Source: Sphingomonas sp. CFBP 13720
GTDB taxonomy: Bacteria > Pseudomonadota > Alphaproteobacteria > Sphingomonadales > Sphingomonadaceae
DNA length: 64,000 nucleotides
NCBI RefSeq assembly: GCF_014842075.1
Contig: NZ_JACYVA010000005.1
Span: 68,509 to 132,508 of the forward strand
Direction: 5' to 3'
Shown: one piece after another, positions 16,072 to 24,386 of the stretch
Numbering within the stretch: position 1 is the first letter of the stretch
How the letters are laid out: every line of letters starts with the position of its first letter
Made by a program: the position numbers and the translations under genes
Notes under the pieces: model-generated
What the model was told of the DNA's origin: nothing
The model's input: only the letters and a program-made list of their open reading frames with translations
The model's database searches: none

Positions 16072-16646
16072 CAGCTGTCCATGTGCCGCAGGCCGATCCG
16101 CAGATAGTCCCATCCGGTGATCGCGGTCAGCGCCGCCGCCCCCCACAGGCACACCAGTCCGGTGACATGCACGAACGGATAGGCCGGCATCGCACCGGCA
16201 AGGATCAGCGCGCCGAACGCCACGAGTTGCAGCGTCGTCTTCCACTTCGCCAGTTTCGACACCGGCAACGACACCTGAATGCCCGCCAGAAACTCGCGCA
16301 GCCCCGATACCGCGATCTCGCGCAGCAGGATGGTCAGCGCGGCGATCAGGTGGATGCCGGTGATGATCGCCACGTCGTGCCGCGTACCGACCAGCATCAG
16401 GATCACCGCCGCCACCATGATCTTGTCGGCGATCGGATCGAGGAACACGCCCAGTTTCGACACCGTCCCCTGCGCGCGCGCGAGATAGCCGTCGAAATAA
16501 TCGGTGATGCCCATCAGGCAGTACAGCGCGAAGGCCAGCGCATAGCCCGCATGCCACATCGGCCACCACAACAGGGCGACCAGCAGCGGAACCGCGAAGA
16601 TACGCGACAGCGTCAATATATTGGGAAGCGTCAACACCCGAACCAC
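16071..16646 (-). CDS. pgsA: CDP-diacylglycerol--glycerol-3-phosphate 3-phosphatidyltransferase
   Basis: A 191-residue integral membrane enzyme that makes phosphatidylglycerol phosphate. The CDP-alcohol phosphotransferase motif D-G-x2-A-R-x8-G-x3-D-x3-D is present as DYFDGYLARAQGTVSKLGVF followed by LDPIADK. Four to five hydrophobic segments surround it. The N-terminus LTLPNILTLSRI is typical. The start is a GTG at 16646; alternative GTG or TTG codons lie three and four codons downstream and cannot be excluded. It is followed by moaD and moaE with overlapping codons, and a divergent LplT-like gene begins 114 bases away. Confidence 0.93.
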   Translation of the reverse strand: MVRVLTLPNILTLSRIFAVPLLVALLWWPMWHAGYALAFALYCLMGITDYFDGYLARAQGTVSKLGVFLDPIADKIMVAAVILMLVGTRHDVAIITGIHLIAALTILLREIAVSGLREFLAGIQVSLPVSKLAKWKTTLQLVAFGALILAGAMPAYPFVHVTGLVCLWGAAALTAITGWDYLRIGLRHMDS

Positions 16647-16760
16647 TTAGCACCGCCTGTGTGACGGGAGAAAGGCCATTCGGCGATTGAAGCGGGCATG
16701 ACGCCTCGGCTACACCGCCGCCAACACCCTTCGGGGGACATGGGACGGACCGGATATCGA

Positions 16761-18065
16761 ATGGACAATGCGCTGGGGTTGCTGGGTCAGCGCCGTTTCC
16801 TGCCGTTGTTCGCCACCCAGTTCCTGGGCGCGTTCAACGACAATCTGTTCAAGACCGCGATGGTGCTGTTCGCCACCTACCAGTTGTTCAGCGACCCGGC
16901 GGGCGAACAGAATTTCAACGCGCTGGCCACCGGCCTGTCGATCGTGCCGTTCGTGCTGCTGTCCGCGCTGTCGGGGCAACTGGCGGACAATCACGACAAG
17001 GCGAAGATCATCCGCATCGTCAAGACGATCGAGATCGGGATCATGATCTATGGCGCGGCGGGCATGCTGGTCGCGCGGTCGGGGCATTCGACGGTCGGGC
17101 TGGTGATGATGTTGAGCGCGGTTGCCATGCTCGGCTGCCATTCGACCTTTTTCGGCCCGATCAAATACGCGATCCTGCCCCAGCATCTGAAGGATCATGA
17201 AGTGCTGGGCGGCACCGGGCTGGTCGAGGCCGCGACCTATCTGTCGATCCTGACCGGCACGATCGTCGCGGGCTATATCTCGGTCGAAACCGCCGCCGCG
17301 CTGGTCGTCGTCGTCGCGATTCTCGGCTGGTTCACCGGGCGGATGGTCCCGGCCGCGCCACGCGTCGGCCCCGAACTCAAGATCAACTACAACCCGTTCA
17401 CCGCGTCATGGCACCTCGTGTCGGCGACGATGCACATCCGCCGGCTGTTCCTCGCCATCCTCGCGATCAGCTTCTTCTGGATGATCGGGTCGGTGCTGAT
17501 CGTCACCTTTCCCGTGCTGGTCAAGAACGTGCTGACCGCCGACGAACGTGTCGCCTCGCTCACCATCGCGATCTTCTCGATCGGCGTGGCGATCGGGTCG
17601 CTCATCATCAACGCATTGCTGAAAAGCCGGATATCGGCGCGCTATTCGCCCGGATCGGTGATCGCGATGGCGGTATGCCTCGTCGCCTTCGCGCTGGAGG
17701 CAAAGGCGTGGACGCCCGCACCCCCCGGCAAACTGTACGGCGCGGTGGATTTCGTGACGCATCCGCAATCGCTGTTCGTCCTGCTGACGCTGGGGGCGAT
17801 CGCCATCTTCGGCGGCATGTTCGTGGTTCCGCTCTACGCCTTCCTCACGACGACCGTGACGAAGGACCAGACCGCGCGCACCGTCGCGGCGAACAACGTG
17901 GTCAATTGCGCCGCGATGTCGTTCGGGGCGGTCGGGGTCATCCTGCTGACCCGTGCCGGTGTCGGGCCGACCGACATGCTGCTGATCGTGGCGGCGCTGT
18001 GCCTTGGATCGGCGTGGCTGGCATGGCGACTCCACCGCGCCTGCGACGATGGCTGCCCCGCCTAG
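16761..18065 (+). CDS. LplT-like MFS transporter (lysophospholipid transporter family)
   Basis: A 434-residue major facilitator with about twelve membrane segments. The start MDNALGLLGQRRFLPLFATQFLGAFNDN is the hallmark of LplT-type proteins, where FLGAFNDN lies in the first helix; LADNHDKAKIIR is the loop 2-3 motif and STFFGPIKYAILP is also typical. LplT flips lysophospholipids inward for re-acylation, often fused or next to an acyltransferase; no acyltransferase is adjacent here. The neighbour pgsA is a phospholipid gene. The ATG at 16761 is chosen over 16698 because it gives the conserved start. Confidence 0.8.
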   Translation: MDNALGLLGQRRFLPLFATQFLGAFNDNLFKTAMVLFATYQLFSDPAGEQNFNALATGLSIVPFVLLSALSGQLADNHDKAKIIRIVKTIEIGIMIYGAAGMLVARSGHSTVGLVMMLSAVAMLGCHSTFFGPIKYAILPQHLKDHEVLGGTGLVEAATYLSILTGTIVAGYISVETAAALVVVVAILGWFTGRMVPAAPRVGPELKINYNPFTASWHLVSATMHIRRLFLAILAISFFWMIGSVLIVTFPVLVKNVLTADERVASLTIAIFSIGVAIGSLIINALLKSRISARYSPGSVIAMAVCLVAFALEAKAWTPAPPGKLYGAVDFVTHPQSLFVLLTLGAIAIFGGMFVVPLYAFLTTTVTKDQTARTVAANNVVNCAAMSFGAVGVILLTRAGVGPTDMLLIVAALCLGSAWLAWRLHRACDDGCPA

Positions 18066-18093
18066 TCCGGTCGCGCCCCCGATCGGCGCGACG

Positions 18094-18249
18094 TCAGATC
18101 AGGAACGTATAGAAGCAGACGAAGAACGCGGTGAAGCTGACCGCGAACAGCTTCAGCTCGCTTTCCTCCGCCGGCAGGGCGACGGCGCGCGGCAAGCGGG
18201 CGCGGAATGGGTGGCCTTGCGGGCGGATCTGATCGTGCGGCGTCATCAT
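18094..18249 (-). CDS. Small membrane protein of 51 residues, unknown function
   Basis: A short reading frame that starts MMTPHDQIRPQGHPF and ends in a hydrophobic tail ELKLFAVSFTAFFVCFYTFL. The tail is long enough for one membrane span at the very C-terminus. A basic N-terminal region precedes it. Two ATG codons are adjacent at the start. Small proteins with this charged-head and aromatic-tail layout are common in sphingomonads. It sits between the LplT-like gene and the Crp/Fnr gene. No function can be assigned. Confidence 0.5.
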   Translation of the reverse strand: MMTPHDQIRPQGHPFRARLPRAVALPAEESELKLFAVSFTAFFVCFYTFLI

Positions 18250-18322
18250 GCAACGTTAACGCCGCGTTAGGCATTTCGTCGCGCGGTGATTTGTCCGCCC
18301 GAGTCCGGTTACGGGACGCCGC

Positions 18323-19072
18323 CTACCCCGCTATCGCGTCCGCCGGCACCGTCCGGTCGAGATGCAGATAGGCCGGCGCGAACTGCGCCACCTCGCATAA
18401 CCCGTCGAGGTCGAGGATCGTCAGCGTCCGTCCCGCCCATTCGATCAACCGTTCGCGACGAAGCTCCTGGACCATCCGGTTGACGTGGACCGGGGTCAGC
18501 CCGGTCGCTTCGCCGACATCGACCTGCGTCAGGGGAAATTCGCAGGTCCGCCCGACGCAGCGACCCATCAACCGCAACCGGAAATAGACCTCGCACAACA
18601 AGTGGGCGATCCGCTCCCGCGCCGTGCGCATGCCCAGCGTCGCGGTCCATTCGCGCTGCGTCGCGACGCAAACATGATCGTTCCACCAGATCGCGCGGGC
18701 GATCGCCGGATTCGTGCGGATCAGGTCGCTGACCGTTTCAGGCGCGACCTCCGCGATCGTCATCGGCGTAATCGCGCTGATCGAATGGTCGATGGCGGCC
18801 AGCACCTGCACATTGGCGTCGAACATGTCGCCCGGCAGCAGCAGCGCCAGTATCTGCCGCCGCCCGTCGCGCAACTGGCGATACCGGCATCCCCATCCTT
18901 CTAACAGGAAATGGACGCAGTGCGGCAAATGCCCCTCGGACACGACGTCACGACGTGCGGCGATCGTGCGCTGACGCTGGTCCAGCAACAAGTCGATCGA
19001 CGTCCGGTCGGCATCCGCCAATCCCGAAAAAGCCAGCAGTCGTGTTCGACGTTCCAGAACCCGGTTCCCCAA
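18323..19072 (-). CDS. Crp/Fnr family transcriptional regulator
   Basis: A 249-residue regulator with an N-terminal cyclic-nucleotide-binding-like beta roll (about 20-130, with LPHCVHFLLEGWGCRYRQ and LLPGDMFD) and a C-terminal winged helix (about 160-230) whose recognition helix is in VGEATGLTPVHVNRMVQELR. There is no Fnr-type Cys cluster, so it is not an oxygen sensor of that kind. The only start that keeps the full domain is a TTG at 19072, since a stop codon lies seven codons upstream and no ATG is available; the lack of a clear ribosome site makes this start uncertain. Ligand and targets unknown. Confidence 0.85.
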   Translation of the reverse strand: MGNRVLERRTRLLAFSGLADADRTSIDLLLDQRQRTIAARRDVVSEGHLPHCVHFLLEGWGCRYRQLRDGRRQILALLLPGDMFDANVQVLAAIDHSISAITPMTIAEVAPETVSDLIRTNPAIARAIWWNDHVCVATQREWTATLGMRTARERIAHLLCEVYFRLRLMGRCVGRTCEFPLTQVDVGEATGLTPVHVNRMVQELRRERLIEWAGRTLTILDLDGLCEVAQFAPAYLHLDRTVPADAIAG

Positions 19073-19191
19073 GATGATAGGGGGAACCAGCTAGCGTTTG
19101 TTAGGGAACGCCACGATATACTGGTTTAATATCATTGCGGCCGTAACCGATTTGGTAGTCGCGCGGACCTTCGTGGACTTGGTCGCCCAAA

Positions 19192-19217
19192 ACGAAAAAC
19201 CCCGCATCGCTGCGGGG
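19192..19217 (-). terminator. Intrinsic terminator after tRNA-Ala
   Basis: On the minus strand CCCCGCA and TGCGGGG form a seven-base-pair stem with a four-base loop, followed by TTTTTCG. It lies 11 bases downstream of the tRNA 3' end. Confidence 0.85.
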
Positions 19218-19228
19218 TTCTTTGGAAA

Positions 19229-19304
19229 TGGTGGAGCCGAGGGGGATCGAACCCCTGACCTCTGCAATGCCATTGCAGCGCTCTCCCAGCTGAGCTACGG
19301 CCCC
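19229..19304 (-). tRNA. tRNA-Ala (anticodon GGC)
   Basis: A complete 76-base cloverleaf on the minus strand. The acceptor stem pairs GGGGCCG with CGGCTCC; the D arm is GCTC-AGCTGGGA-GAGC; the anticodon stem CTGCA/TGCAG closes the loop ATGGCAT with anticodon GGC; the T arm has GGTTCGATCC. CCA is encoded. It reads GCC codons, frequent in this GC-rich genome. A terminator follows directly. Confidence 0.95.
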
Positions 19305-19428
19305 GAACCTTTTGCGTCGGGTTGCCATCGGCAATCCGTCCGCCTCCCCGCTGGCGGGGAAGGCGCCCTCTATGCAACGGGCGCCGGTTTGGCAAGCGCG
19401 TATCGACGCGCCTGCCATGAAAAAAGCG

Positions 19429-19749
19429 TCACCGCTCGGTATCGCTGTCCTCATCGGTGGTGTCGACGCCCAGATCGTCGTCGCCGCCCAGATCGACATC
19501 GTCGTCGGCCGACGGCTCGTCGTCGCCCTCGATATCCAGATCGTCGCCCAGATCGGCGTCCTTCGGACCTTCCTTCTCGACAGCCTTGACCTGTTCGAAC
19601 GGCATCGGCTGCTTCGACTTCAGGATCGGTTCTGGATTCCAGTGCACGCCGCAATTGATGCAGGTGACGGGTTCGTCATTGCCGAGATCATAGAAGCGCG
19701 TCGCGCATTTCGGGCAGGTACGCTTCGTACCCCATTCCGGCTTCACCAT
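19429..19749 (-). CDS. TIGR02300 family protein (FYDLN acid)
   Basis: A 106-residue protein. The N-terminal third has a four-cysteine zinc-ribbon pattern, CPKC and CINC, around the name-giving segment RFYDLGND. The C-terminal half is highly acidic (DDLDIEGDDEPSADDDVDLG), giving a very low isoelectric point. The family is restricted to alphaproteobacteria and has no known function. The start MVKPEWGTKR is chosen because it is the conserved family start; a longer in-frame start exists. It is divergent from aroA, the usual neighbour. Confidence 0.9.
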   Translation of the reverse strand: MVKPEWGTKRTCPKCATRFYDLGNDEPVTCINCGVHWNPEPILKSKQPMPFEQVKAVEKEGPKDADLGDDLDIEGDDEPSADDDVDLGGDDDLGVDTTDEDSDTER

Positions 19750-19851
19750 GTGTAGCCCCAAGCCTTTCAGTGCTGTGGAAAAACGGAGCGACAAGCCCCG
19801 GATTGGCGCGCGCCTTGCCATAGCGGGCACGCGCTGTCAAAGCCGCCGGCC

Positions 19852-21183
19852 ATGCATGGCTCCCCTCCCCGCCCCCTGTCGCTCGCTGCCAGCGGCCCGC
19901 TCACCGGCACGATCCCCGTTCCCGGCGACAAGTCGATCAGCCATCGTTCGCTGATGCTGTCGGCGCTCGCGGTCGGCACCAGCCGCGTCACCGGCCTGTT
20001 GGAGGGAGAGGACGTGCTCGCCACCGCCGCCGCGATGCGCGCGATGGGGGCGACGATCGTGCGCGGCGACGACGGGGTATGGACGATCGATGGCGTCGGC
20101 GTGGGTGGGTTGCTGCAACCCGCAGGCGCGCTCGACATGGGCAATTCGGGGACGTCCACCCGGCTGCTCATGGGGCTGGTTTCGTCGCATCCGATCACCG
20201 CGACCTTCACCGGCGACGCCTCGCTCAGCGGACGGCCGATGGGGCGGGTCATCGATCCGTTGCGTGCGATGGGCGCGGACATCACCGCCAGCCCCGGCGG
20301 TCGCCTGCCGTTGATGCTGCGAGGGATCGCGCCCGCCGTGCCGATCGACTATACGCTGCCGGTCGCCTCGGCACAGGTGAAGTCGGCGATCCTGCTGGCC
20401 GGCCTCAACACGCCGGGGATCACCCGCGTGGTCGAACCGGTCCCGACCCGCGACCATAGCGAACGCATGCTGAAGGGCTTCGGCGCGACGCTGACCGTCG
20501 AGCAGACTCCGACCGGCCGCGTGATCGAACTGCATGGCGAGGCGGAACTGCGGCCGCAGACGATCACCGTGCCGGGCGATCCATCGTCCGCCGCCTTCCC
20601 CGTCGTCGCGGCGCTGCTGGTGCCGGGCAGCGTGGTGACGGTTACGAATGTCGGGCTGAACCCGACGCGCGCCGGATTGTTCGACGTGCTGCGCGCGATG
20701 GGCGCGGACATAACGTACGCTAATGCGCGCGAGGTCGGTGGCGAATCGGTCGCCGATCTGGTCGTACGCGCGTCGACGCTGACCGGAATCACCGTCGATC
20801 CGGCCATCGCGCCGTCGATGATCGACGAGTTTCCCATCCTGTTCGTCGCCGCCGCGCTGGCGAAGGGGCGGACGGTAACGACCGGACTGGACGAACTGCG
20901 CGTCAAGGAAAGCGACCGCATCGCCACCATGGCGGAAGGGCTGCGCATGATCGGCGCGCGGGTGCAGGAAACCGAAGACGGCCTGATCATCGACGGCACC
21001 GGCGGCGATCCCCTGCCCGGCGGCGGCACGATCGCGGCGAAGCTGGATCACCGGATCGCGATGAGCTTCGTCGTCGCCGGCCTCGTCAGCAGCGCACCGG
21101 TCACGATCGACGACATGGCACCGGTCGCGACCAGCTTTCCCACCTTCACCACGCTGCTGCGCGATCTGGGCGCACCGTTGTGA
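19852..21183 (+). CDS. aroA: 3-phosphoshikimate 1-carboxyvinyltransferase (EPSP synthase), class II type
   Basis: A 443-residue EPSP synthase that joins shikimate 3-phosphate and PEP in aromatic amino acid synthesis. It carries all four class II motifs: GDKS (25-28), SAQVK, TRDHSER (RxHxE) and NPTR. Overall it resembles the Agrobacterium CP4 enzyme. However, the loop [11 protein letters not shown] has Gly at position 100, where CP4 has Ala; Ala100 is the residue linked to glyphosate insensitivity in CP4. The active-site segments [11 protein letters not shown] and LRVKESDR are intact. The gene is followed by cmk with overlapping codons. There is no clear ribosome site before the ATG. Confidence 0.95.
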   Translation: MHGSPPRPLSLAASGPLTGTIPVPGDKSISHRSLMLSALAVGTSRVTGLLEGEDVLATAAAMRAMGATIVRGDDGVWTIDGVGVGGLLQPAGALDMGNSGTSTRLLMGLVSSHPITATFTGDASLSGRPMGRVIDPLRAMGADITASPGGRLPLMLRGIAPAVPIDYTLPVASAQVKSAILLAGLNTPGITRVVEPVPTRDHSERMLKGFGATLTVEQTPTGRVIELHGEAELRPQTITVPGDPSSAAFPVVAALLVPGSVVTVTNVGLNPTRAGLFDVLRAMGADITYANAREVGGESVADLVVRASTLTGITVDPAIAPSMIDEFPILFVAAALAKGRTVTTGLDELRVKESDRIATMAEGLRMIGARVQETEDGLIIDGTGGDPLPGGGTIAAKLDHRIAMSFVVAGLVSSAPVTIDDMAPVATSFPTFTTLLRDLGAPL

Positions 21184-21803
21184 TTATCGCGGTCGACGGT
21201 CCCGCCGCGTCGGGCAAGGGTACGATCGCCCGCGCGCTGGCGCGGCATTACCGCCTGCCGCATCTCGATACCGGGCTGCTGTATCGCGCGGTCGCTGCCA
21301 CCGTACTGCGGGAGGGGCTGGACCCGACGATCGAGGCCGATTGCGTCGCCGCCTGCGATTTCGACGATGCGTTGCTGGGCGATCCATGGCTGCGCACCGA
21401 CGATGCCGGCAAGACCGCATCGATCGTGTCGGCGCATCCGCTGGTCCGCGCCGCGCTGCTCCACCGTCAGCGTCGCTTCGCTGCCCAGCCCGGTGGCGCG
21501 GTCCTCGACGGTCGCGATATCGGCACGGTCATCGCGCCCGATGCCGATGCGAAGCTGTTCGTGAAGGCGACTCCGTCGATCCGCGCCCGTCGCCGCCATC
21601 TCGAACTGGTGCGTTCGGGCGAGACGGTAACGTTCGACCGCGTCCTTGCCGACATCCGCGCGCGCGACGAACGCGATTCGGGCCGAGCTACCGCGCCGCT
21701 CGCCATGTCGCCCGACGCCGCGCCGCTCGACACCAGCTTCCTGTCGATCGAAGCCGCGATCGACCGCGCGATCGCGATCGTCGAGGGGCAGCGTGCCGGC
21801 TGA
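21180..21803 (+). CDS. cmk: Cytidylate kinase
   Basis: A 207-residue CMP kinase. The P-loop is [17 protein letters not shown], followed by the CMP-binding segment [31 protein letters not shown] is the conserved central motif and [13 protein letters not shown] the lid region. The start is a GTG whose codon overlaps the aroA stop (GTGA), so it is coupled to aroA. In many alphaproteobacteria rpsA follows cmk; here a small membrane protein and a repeat element follow instead. Confidence 0.95.
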   Translation: MIIAVDGPAASGKGTIARALARHYRLPHLDTGLLYRAVAATVLREGLDPTIEADCVAACDFDDALLGDPWLRTDDAGKTASIVSAHPLVRAALLHRQRRFAAQPGGAVLDGRDIGTVIAPDADAKLFVKATPSIRARRRHLELVRSGETVTFDRVLADIRARDERDSGRATAPLAMSPDAAPLDTSFLSIEAAIDRAIAIVEGQRAG

Positions 21804-21842
21804 CCCAACGGAGCGGACCGGCGCGTGCGGCGTTGACCGCGT

Positions 21843-22052
21843 ATGAAGACCACGACCCCCGCCCCGCGCCACGACCTCCAGCAGGCCCGACTGGCGATCC
21901 GCATCGGTAAGCGTGCCCGGCTGACGGCCGACGTGGCGGTAACCGATCGCGGCCTGTTGGCGATCGGCGCGCTGGTGTCGGCGATCCTGTTGTCGACCGC
22001 GGTGGTCGTCCATGTCGCGCGAACAGGCGTTCGTTCGATCCGAAACGAATAG
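21843..22052 (+). CDS. Small membrane protein of 69 residues, unknown function
   Basis: The first 34 residues are polar and basic (MKTTTPAPRHDLQQARLAIR) and the rest holds one membrane span, GLLAIGALVSAILLSTAVVV, with a short charged tail. It follows cmk by 39 bases on the same strand. No family was recognised. A single-span protein of this size next to cmk is plausible, but there is no strong ribosome site, so confidence is moderate. Confidence 0.5.
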   Translation: MKTTTPAPRHDLQQARLAIRIGKRARLTADVAVTDRGLLAIGALVSAILLSTAVVVHVARTGVRSIRNE

Positions 22053-22122
22053 CCGCAGCGCTCCTGATCGTTTCGCTGCCGGTTTGAAACTGGCCGTTCG
22101 ACGTGGACGGGTCTAGACGGCC

Positions 22123-22318
22123 GGCTAGAGTGGTTTCCGATCAGGTTGGATCACCGTCACGGCGGTGATTTCGGTTCGGGGCAAGGCGCGAGGAGGGAGC
22201 GATGCTGAAGCATCGTGACCGACGAGCAACGCCGGCCCGGATCGAAAGCACCCCGCTGCGAAGCAGGCGCCCGAAGGGCGATGACGGTGGTTCAAATTGG
22301 TCGAAAATCGCTCTAGCC
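22123..22318 (+). repeat. 196-base element with 37-base terminal inverted repeats (MITE-like or structured RNA)
   Basis: The left end (22123-22159) and right end (22282-22318) are inverted copies, 29 of 37 bases matching, both beginning GGCTAGAG at the outside and ending CACCGTCA at the inside. Six of the eight mismatches become G-U pairs when the plus strand is RNA, so the transcript would form a near-continuous 37-pair stem. Inside, GGTGATTTCGG near the left pairs with a segment near 22240, and three short hairpins with TGAA or GAA loops follow. No reading frame fits it. It lies directly before the DUF1993 ribosome site. No target-site duplication was recognised. Confidence 0.65.
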
Positions 22319-22336
22319 CTTAAAGGTGAGGAACCT

Positions 22337-22900
22337 ATGTCGCTGACCGCCCTGCTCGTTCCGACCTATCGCAACATGCTGCGCACGTTGAACGGATTGC
22401 TGGACAAGGCTGAACGGGACGCGCCCGATCGTGCCGAAAGCCTGCTTTCCGCGCGTCTTGCGCCCGATATGTTTCCGCTTGCCGCGCAACTCCGTTTCGC
22501 CGCCTATCAGGCGCAGGAAGCGACGTTCCGTCTGCGCGGAATCGAAATTCCGGCTTCGGTCCTCGCGGTCGCAGCCGAAGGACGCAATGCCGAAGCCGAA
22601 CCGGGATCGCTGGCGGATGCGCGACACAGGATCGAAGCGGCGCTGTCGCATGTCGACGGACTGGGGGAGGACGCACTGGATGCCGGGGCCACCTTGCCGA
22701 TCACGATCGAGCTTCCCGGCGGCATGACGTTCGACATGACCGGACAGGCGTTCGCGCGGGACTGGGCGTTACCGCAATTCTATTTCCATGTCGTAACCGC
22801 CTATGCGATCCTGCGGAACAATGGGATTGCGATCGGCAAGGGCGATTATGTCCCGCACATGTTCGCCTATCTCCGTCCCGAACCGGTTTCCCGCCCCTGA
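22337..22900 (+). CDS. DUF1993 family protein
   Basis: A 187-residue protein starting MSLTALLVPTYRNMLRTLNG, the conserved start of DUF1993, with FPLAAQLRFAAYQAQEA and FYFHVVTAYAILRNNGI typical of the DinB-like helical family. The members are small four-helix proteins of unknown function, possibly metal-binding. The ATG at 22337 has GAGGA upstream and lies 18 bases after the inverted-repeat element, so the element forms part of its leader if the transcript starts upstream. An in-frame reading through the element is rejected. Confidence 0.85.
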   Translation: MSLTALLVPTYRNMLRTLNGLLDKAERDAPDRAESLLSARLAPDMFPLAAQLRFAAYQAQEATFRLRGIEIPASVLAVAAEGRNAEAEPGSLADARHRIEAALSHVDGLGEDALDAGATLPITIELPGGMTFDMTGQAFARDWALPQFYFHVVTAYAILRNNGIAIGKGDYVPHMFAYLRPEPVSRP

Positions 22901-23067
22901 TCCAGTTGCACAGGCCGCACCGCATCGGTTCATCGTTCGCGCCTTGTCCAGCAGCGTTCGATCGCCCTATGTCTGGCCAAACGCCGTACGCTAACGGCAC
23001 ATCGATGTCTCTTCCCAACCCGTCCGCGCACCGCCCGCCGGACCGTCAGCTTCGGACCCCGTCGCCC

Positions 23068-23925
23068 ATGATTCCCGGATTCGACCTCCCCGCCTTCGTC
23101 GCCGCCACGCTGGCCGAGGATCTGGGCACCGGCGGCGACGTCACGTCGCAGGCGGTGATCCCGGCCGATGCCGTGTTTACCGGCGTGATGGACAGCCGCG
23201 ACGCGATCACCGTCGCCGGCATCGCCATCGCCGAAGCGTTTTTCCGCCATCTCGACCCCGCCGTATTGATCGACCGGCTGGTCGCGGACGGCGACCGGGT
23301 AGCGGCGGGCACCGAATTGCTGCGGCTGCGCGGCAATGCCCGCGCGCTGCTCACCGCCGAGCGATCGGCGCTCAACACCGTGCAGCACCTGTCGGGCATC
23401 GCCACGCTGACCACCACCTATGTCGATGCGATCGCGGGGACCGGTGCGACGCTGCTGGACACGCGCAAGACCATTCCCGGACTGCGCCGGATCGAGAAAT
23501 ACGCGACGCGGATGGGCGGCGCGACCAACCATCGCATCGGGCTGTGGGACGCAGCGATGATCAAGGACAATCACGTCGCCGTCGCCGGATCGGTGGGGGA
23601 GGCGACCGCCCGCGCCAAGGCGGCGGGGATCGAACGGATCATCGTGGAGGTCGATCGCATCGACCAGATCGAACCCGCTTTGTCCGCCGGTGCGACGCAC
23701 CTGCTGCTCGACAACATGCCCCCGGCGATGCTGCGCGATGCGGTGGCGCTGGTCGCCGGTCGCGTCCCTACCGAGGCGTCGGGTGGCGTCCGGCTCGACA
23801 CCATCCGCGCGATTGCGGAGACCGGCGTGACCTATGTCAGCGTCGGGCGACTGACCCAATCGGCACCCGCCGCCGACATCGGACTGGATTTCACGCTCGA
23901 CGCCGCCGCACCCGCGCGGGCATGA
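23068..23925 (+). CDS. nadC: Nicotinate-nucleotide pyrophosphorylase (carboxylating), quinolinate phosphoribosyltransferase
   Basis: A 285-residue enzyme of NAD synthesis that converts quinolinate and PRPP to nicotinate mononucleotide. Conserved segments are LAEDLGTGGDVTSQAVIP at the N-terminus, ERSALNTVQHLSGIAT, LLDTRKTIPGLRRIEKYA, GGATNHRIGLWDAAMIKDNH and EASGGVRLDTIRAIAETGV. The start MIPGFDLP at 23068 fits the family; an in-frame ATG at 23005 would add 21 residues. nadA and nadB are not in the window. The next gene begins 29 bases after the stop. Confidence 0.95.
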   Translation: MIPGFDLPAFVAATLAEDLGTGGDVTSQAVIPADAVFTGVMDSRDAITVAGIAIAEAFFRHLDPAVLIDRLVADGDRVAAGTELLRLRGNARALLTAERSALNTVQHLSGIATLTTTYVDAIAGTGATLLDTRKTIPGLRRIEKYATRMGGATNHRIGLWDAAMIKDNHVAVAGSVGEATARAKAAGIERIIVEVDRIDQIEPALSAGATHLLLDNMPPAMLRDAVALVAGRVPTEASGGVRLDTIRAIAETGVTYVSVGRLTQSAPAADIGLDFTLDAAAPARA

Positions 23926-23954
23926 TCGGGCCGGGGCTTCATCAGGGGGAAACC

Positions 23955-24386
23955 ATGCGTCCGCCATCGATCGTCCGGTTCGACCGGCTCTACCTTGCCG
24001 CCATCGCCATCGGGCTGGTCGGCAGCATCCTCGAATGGCCGGTAACGACCGCGCGGATCGCGTCGCAGCCCGAAACGGCGGCGCTGGGCGGTGCGGCTTC
24101 GGCCGTTGCCGCCGCGATGCTGGCGGTCGGCACGCTGCTCTCGCTGCTGCTGTGGTATCTGGCCGCCCGTCGCGCGGTCACCGTCGCCAAATGGGTGATC
24201 GTCGCCTTCACCGCGATTTCGGTCGTCGGGCTGCTGCTGTCGATCGCGAACGGCTATGTCCTGACCGACGCGGCGGGGATCGCGCGGATGGTCGCGGTGG
24301 TGTTGCAGGTCGTGGCGACCGTGAACCTGTTCCGGCCCGATGCCGTCGCATGGTTCGCGCCGATGGGCGAAGGTAACGACCGATGA
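23955..24386 (+). CDS. Four-span membrane protein, unknown function
   Basis: A 143-residue protein with four hydrophobic segments at about 12-32, 45-75, 80-103 and 110-132. No conserved motif was recognised. The ATG has AGGGGGA upstream. Its stop overlaps the ATG of the RNase T2 gene (ATGA), so the two are translated together, which suggests a functional link, for example a membrane partner or an immunity-like role. That link is inference; single-gene membrane proteins of this size have many roles. Confidence 0.65.
   Translation: MRPPSIVRFDRLYLAAIAIGLVGSILEWPVTTARIASQPETAALGGAASAVAAAMLAVGTLLSLLLWYLAARRAVTVAKWVIVAFTAISVVGLLLSIANGYVLTDAAGIARMVAVVLQVVATVNLFRPDAVAWFAPMGEGNDR

Noticed and set aside
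19084..19120. GGAAC motifs as an EcfG promoter near the Crp/Fnr gene
   Set aside because: The spacing to CGTT is 7 bases, not 16-17, and no gene starts downstream in that direction except after the tRNA region.
19852..21183. Calling aroA glyphosate-insensitive because of class II motifs
   Set aside because: The residue equivalent to CP4 Ala100 is Gly, so the trait cannot be inferred from the motifs alone.
22202..22336. Upstream extension of the DUF1993 gene through the inverted-repeat element
   Set aside because: The conserved start MSLTALLVPTYRNML and a ribosome site lie at 22337; the extension is basic noise from the element.
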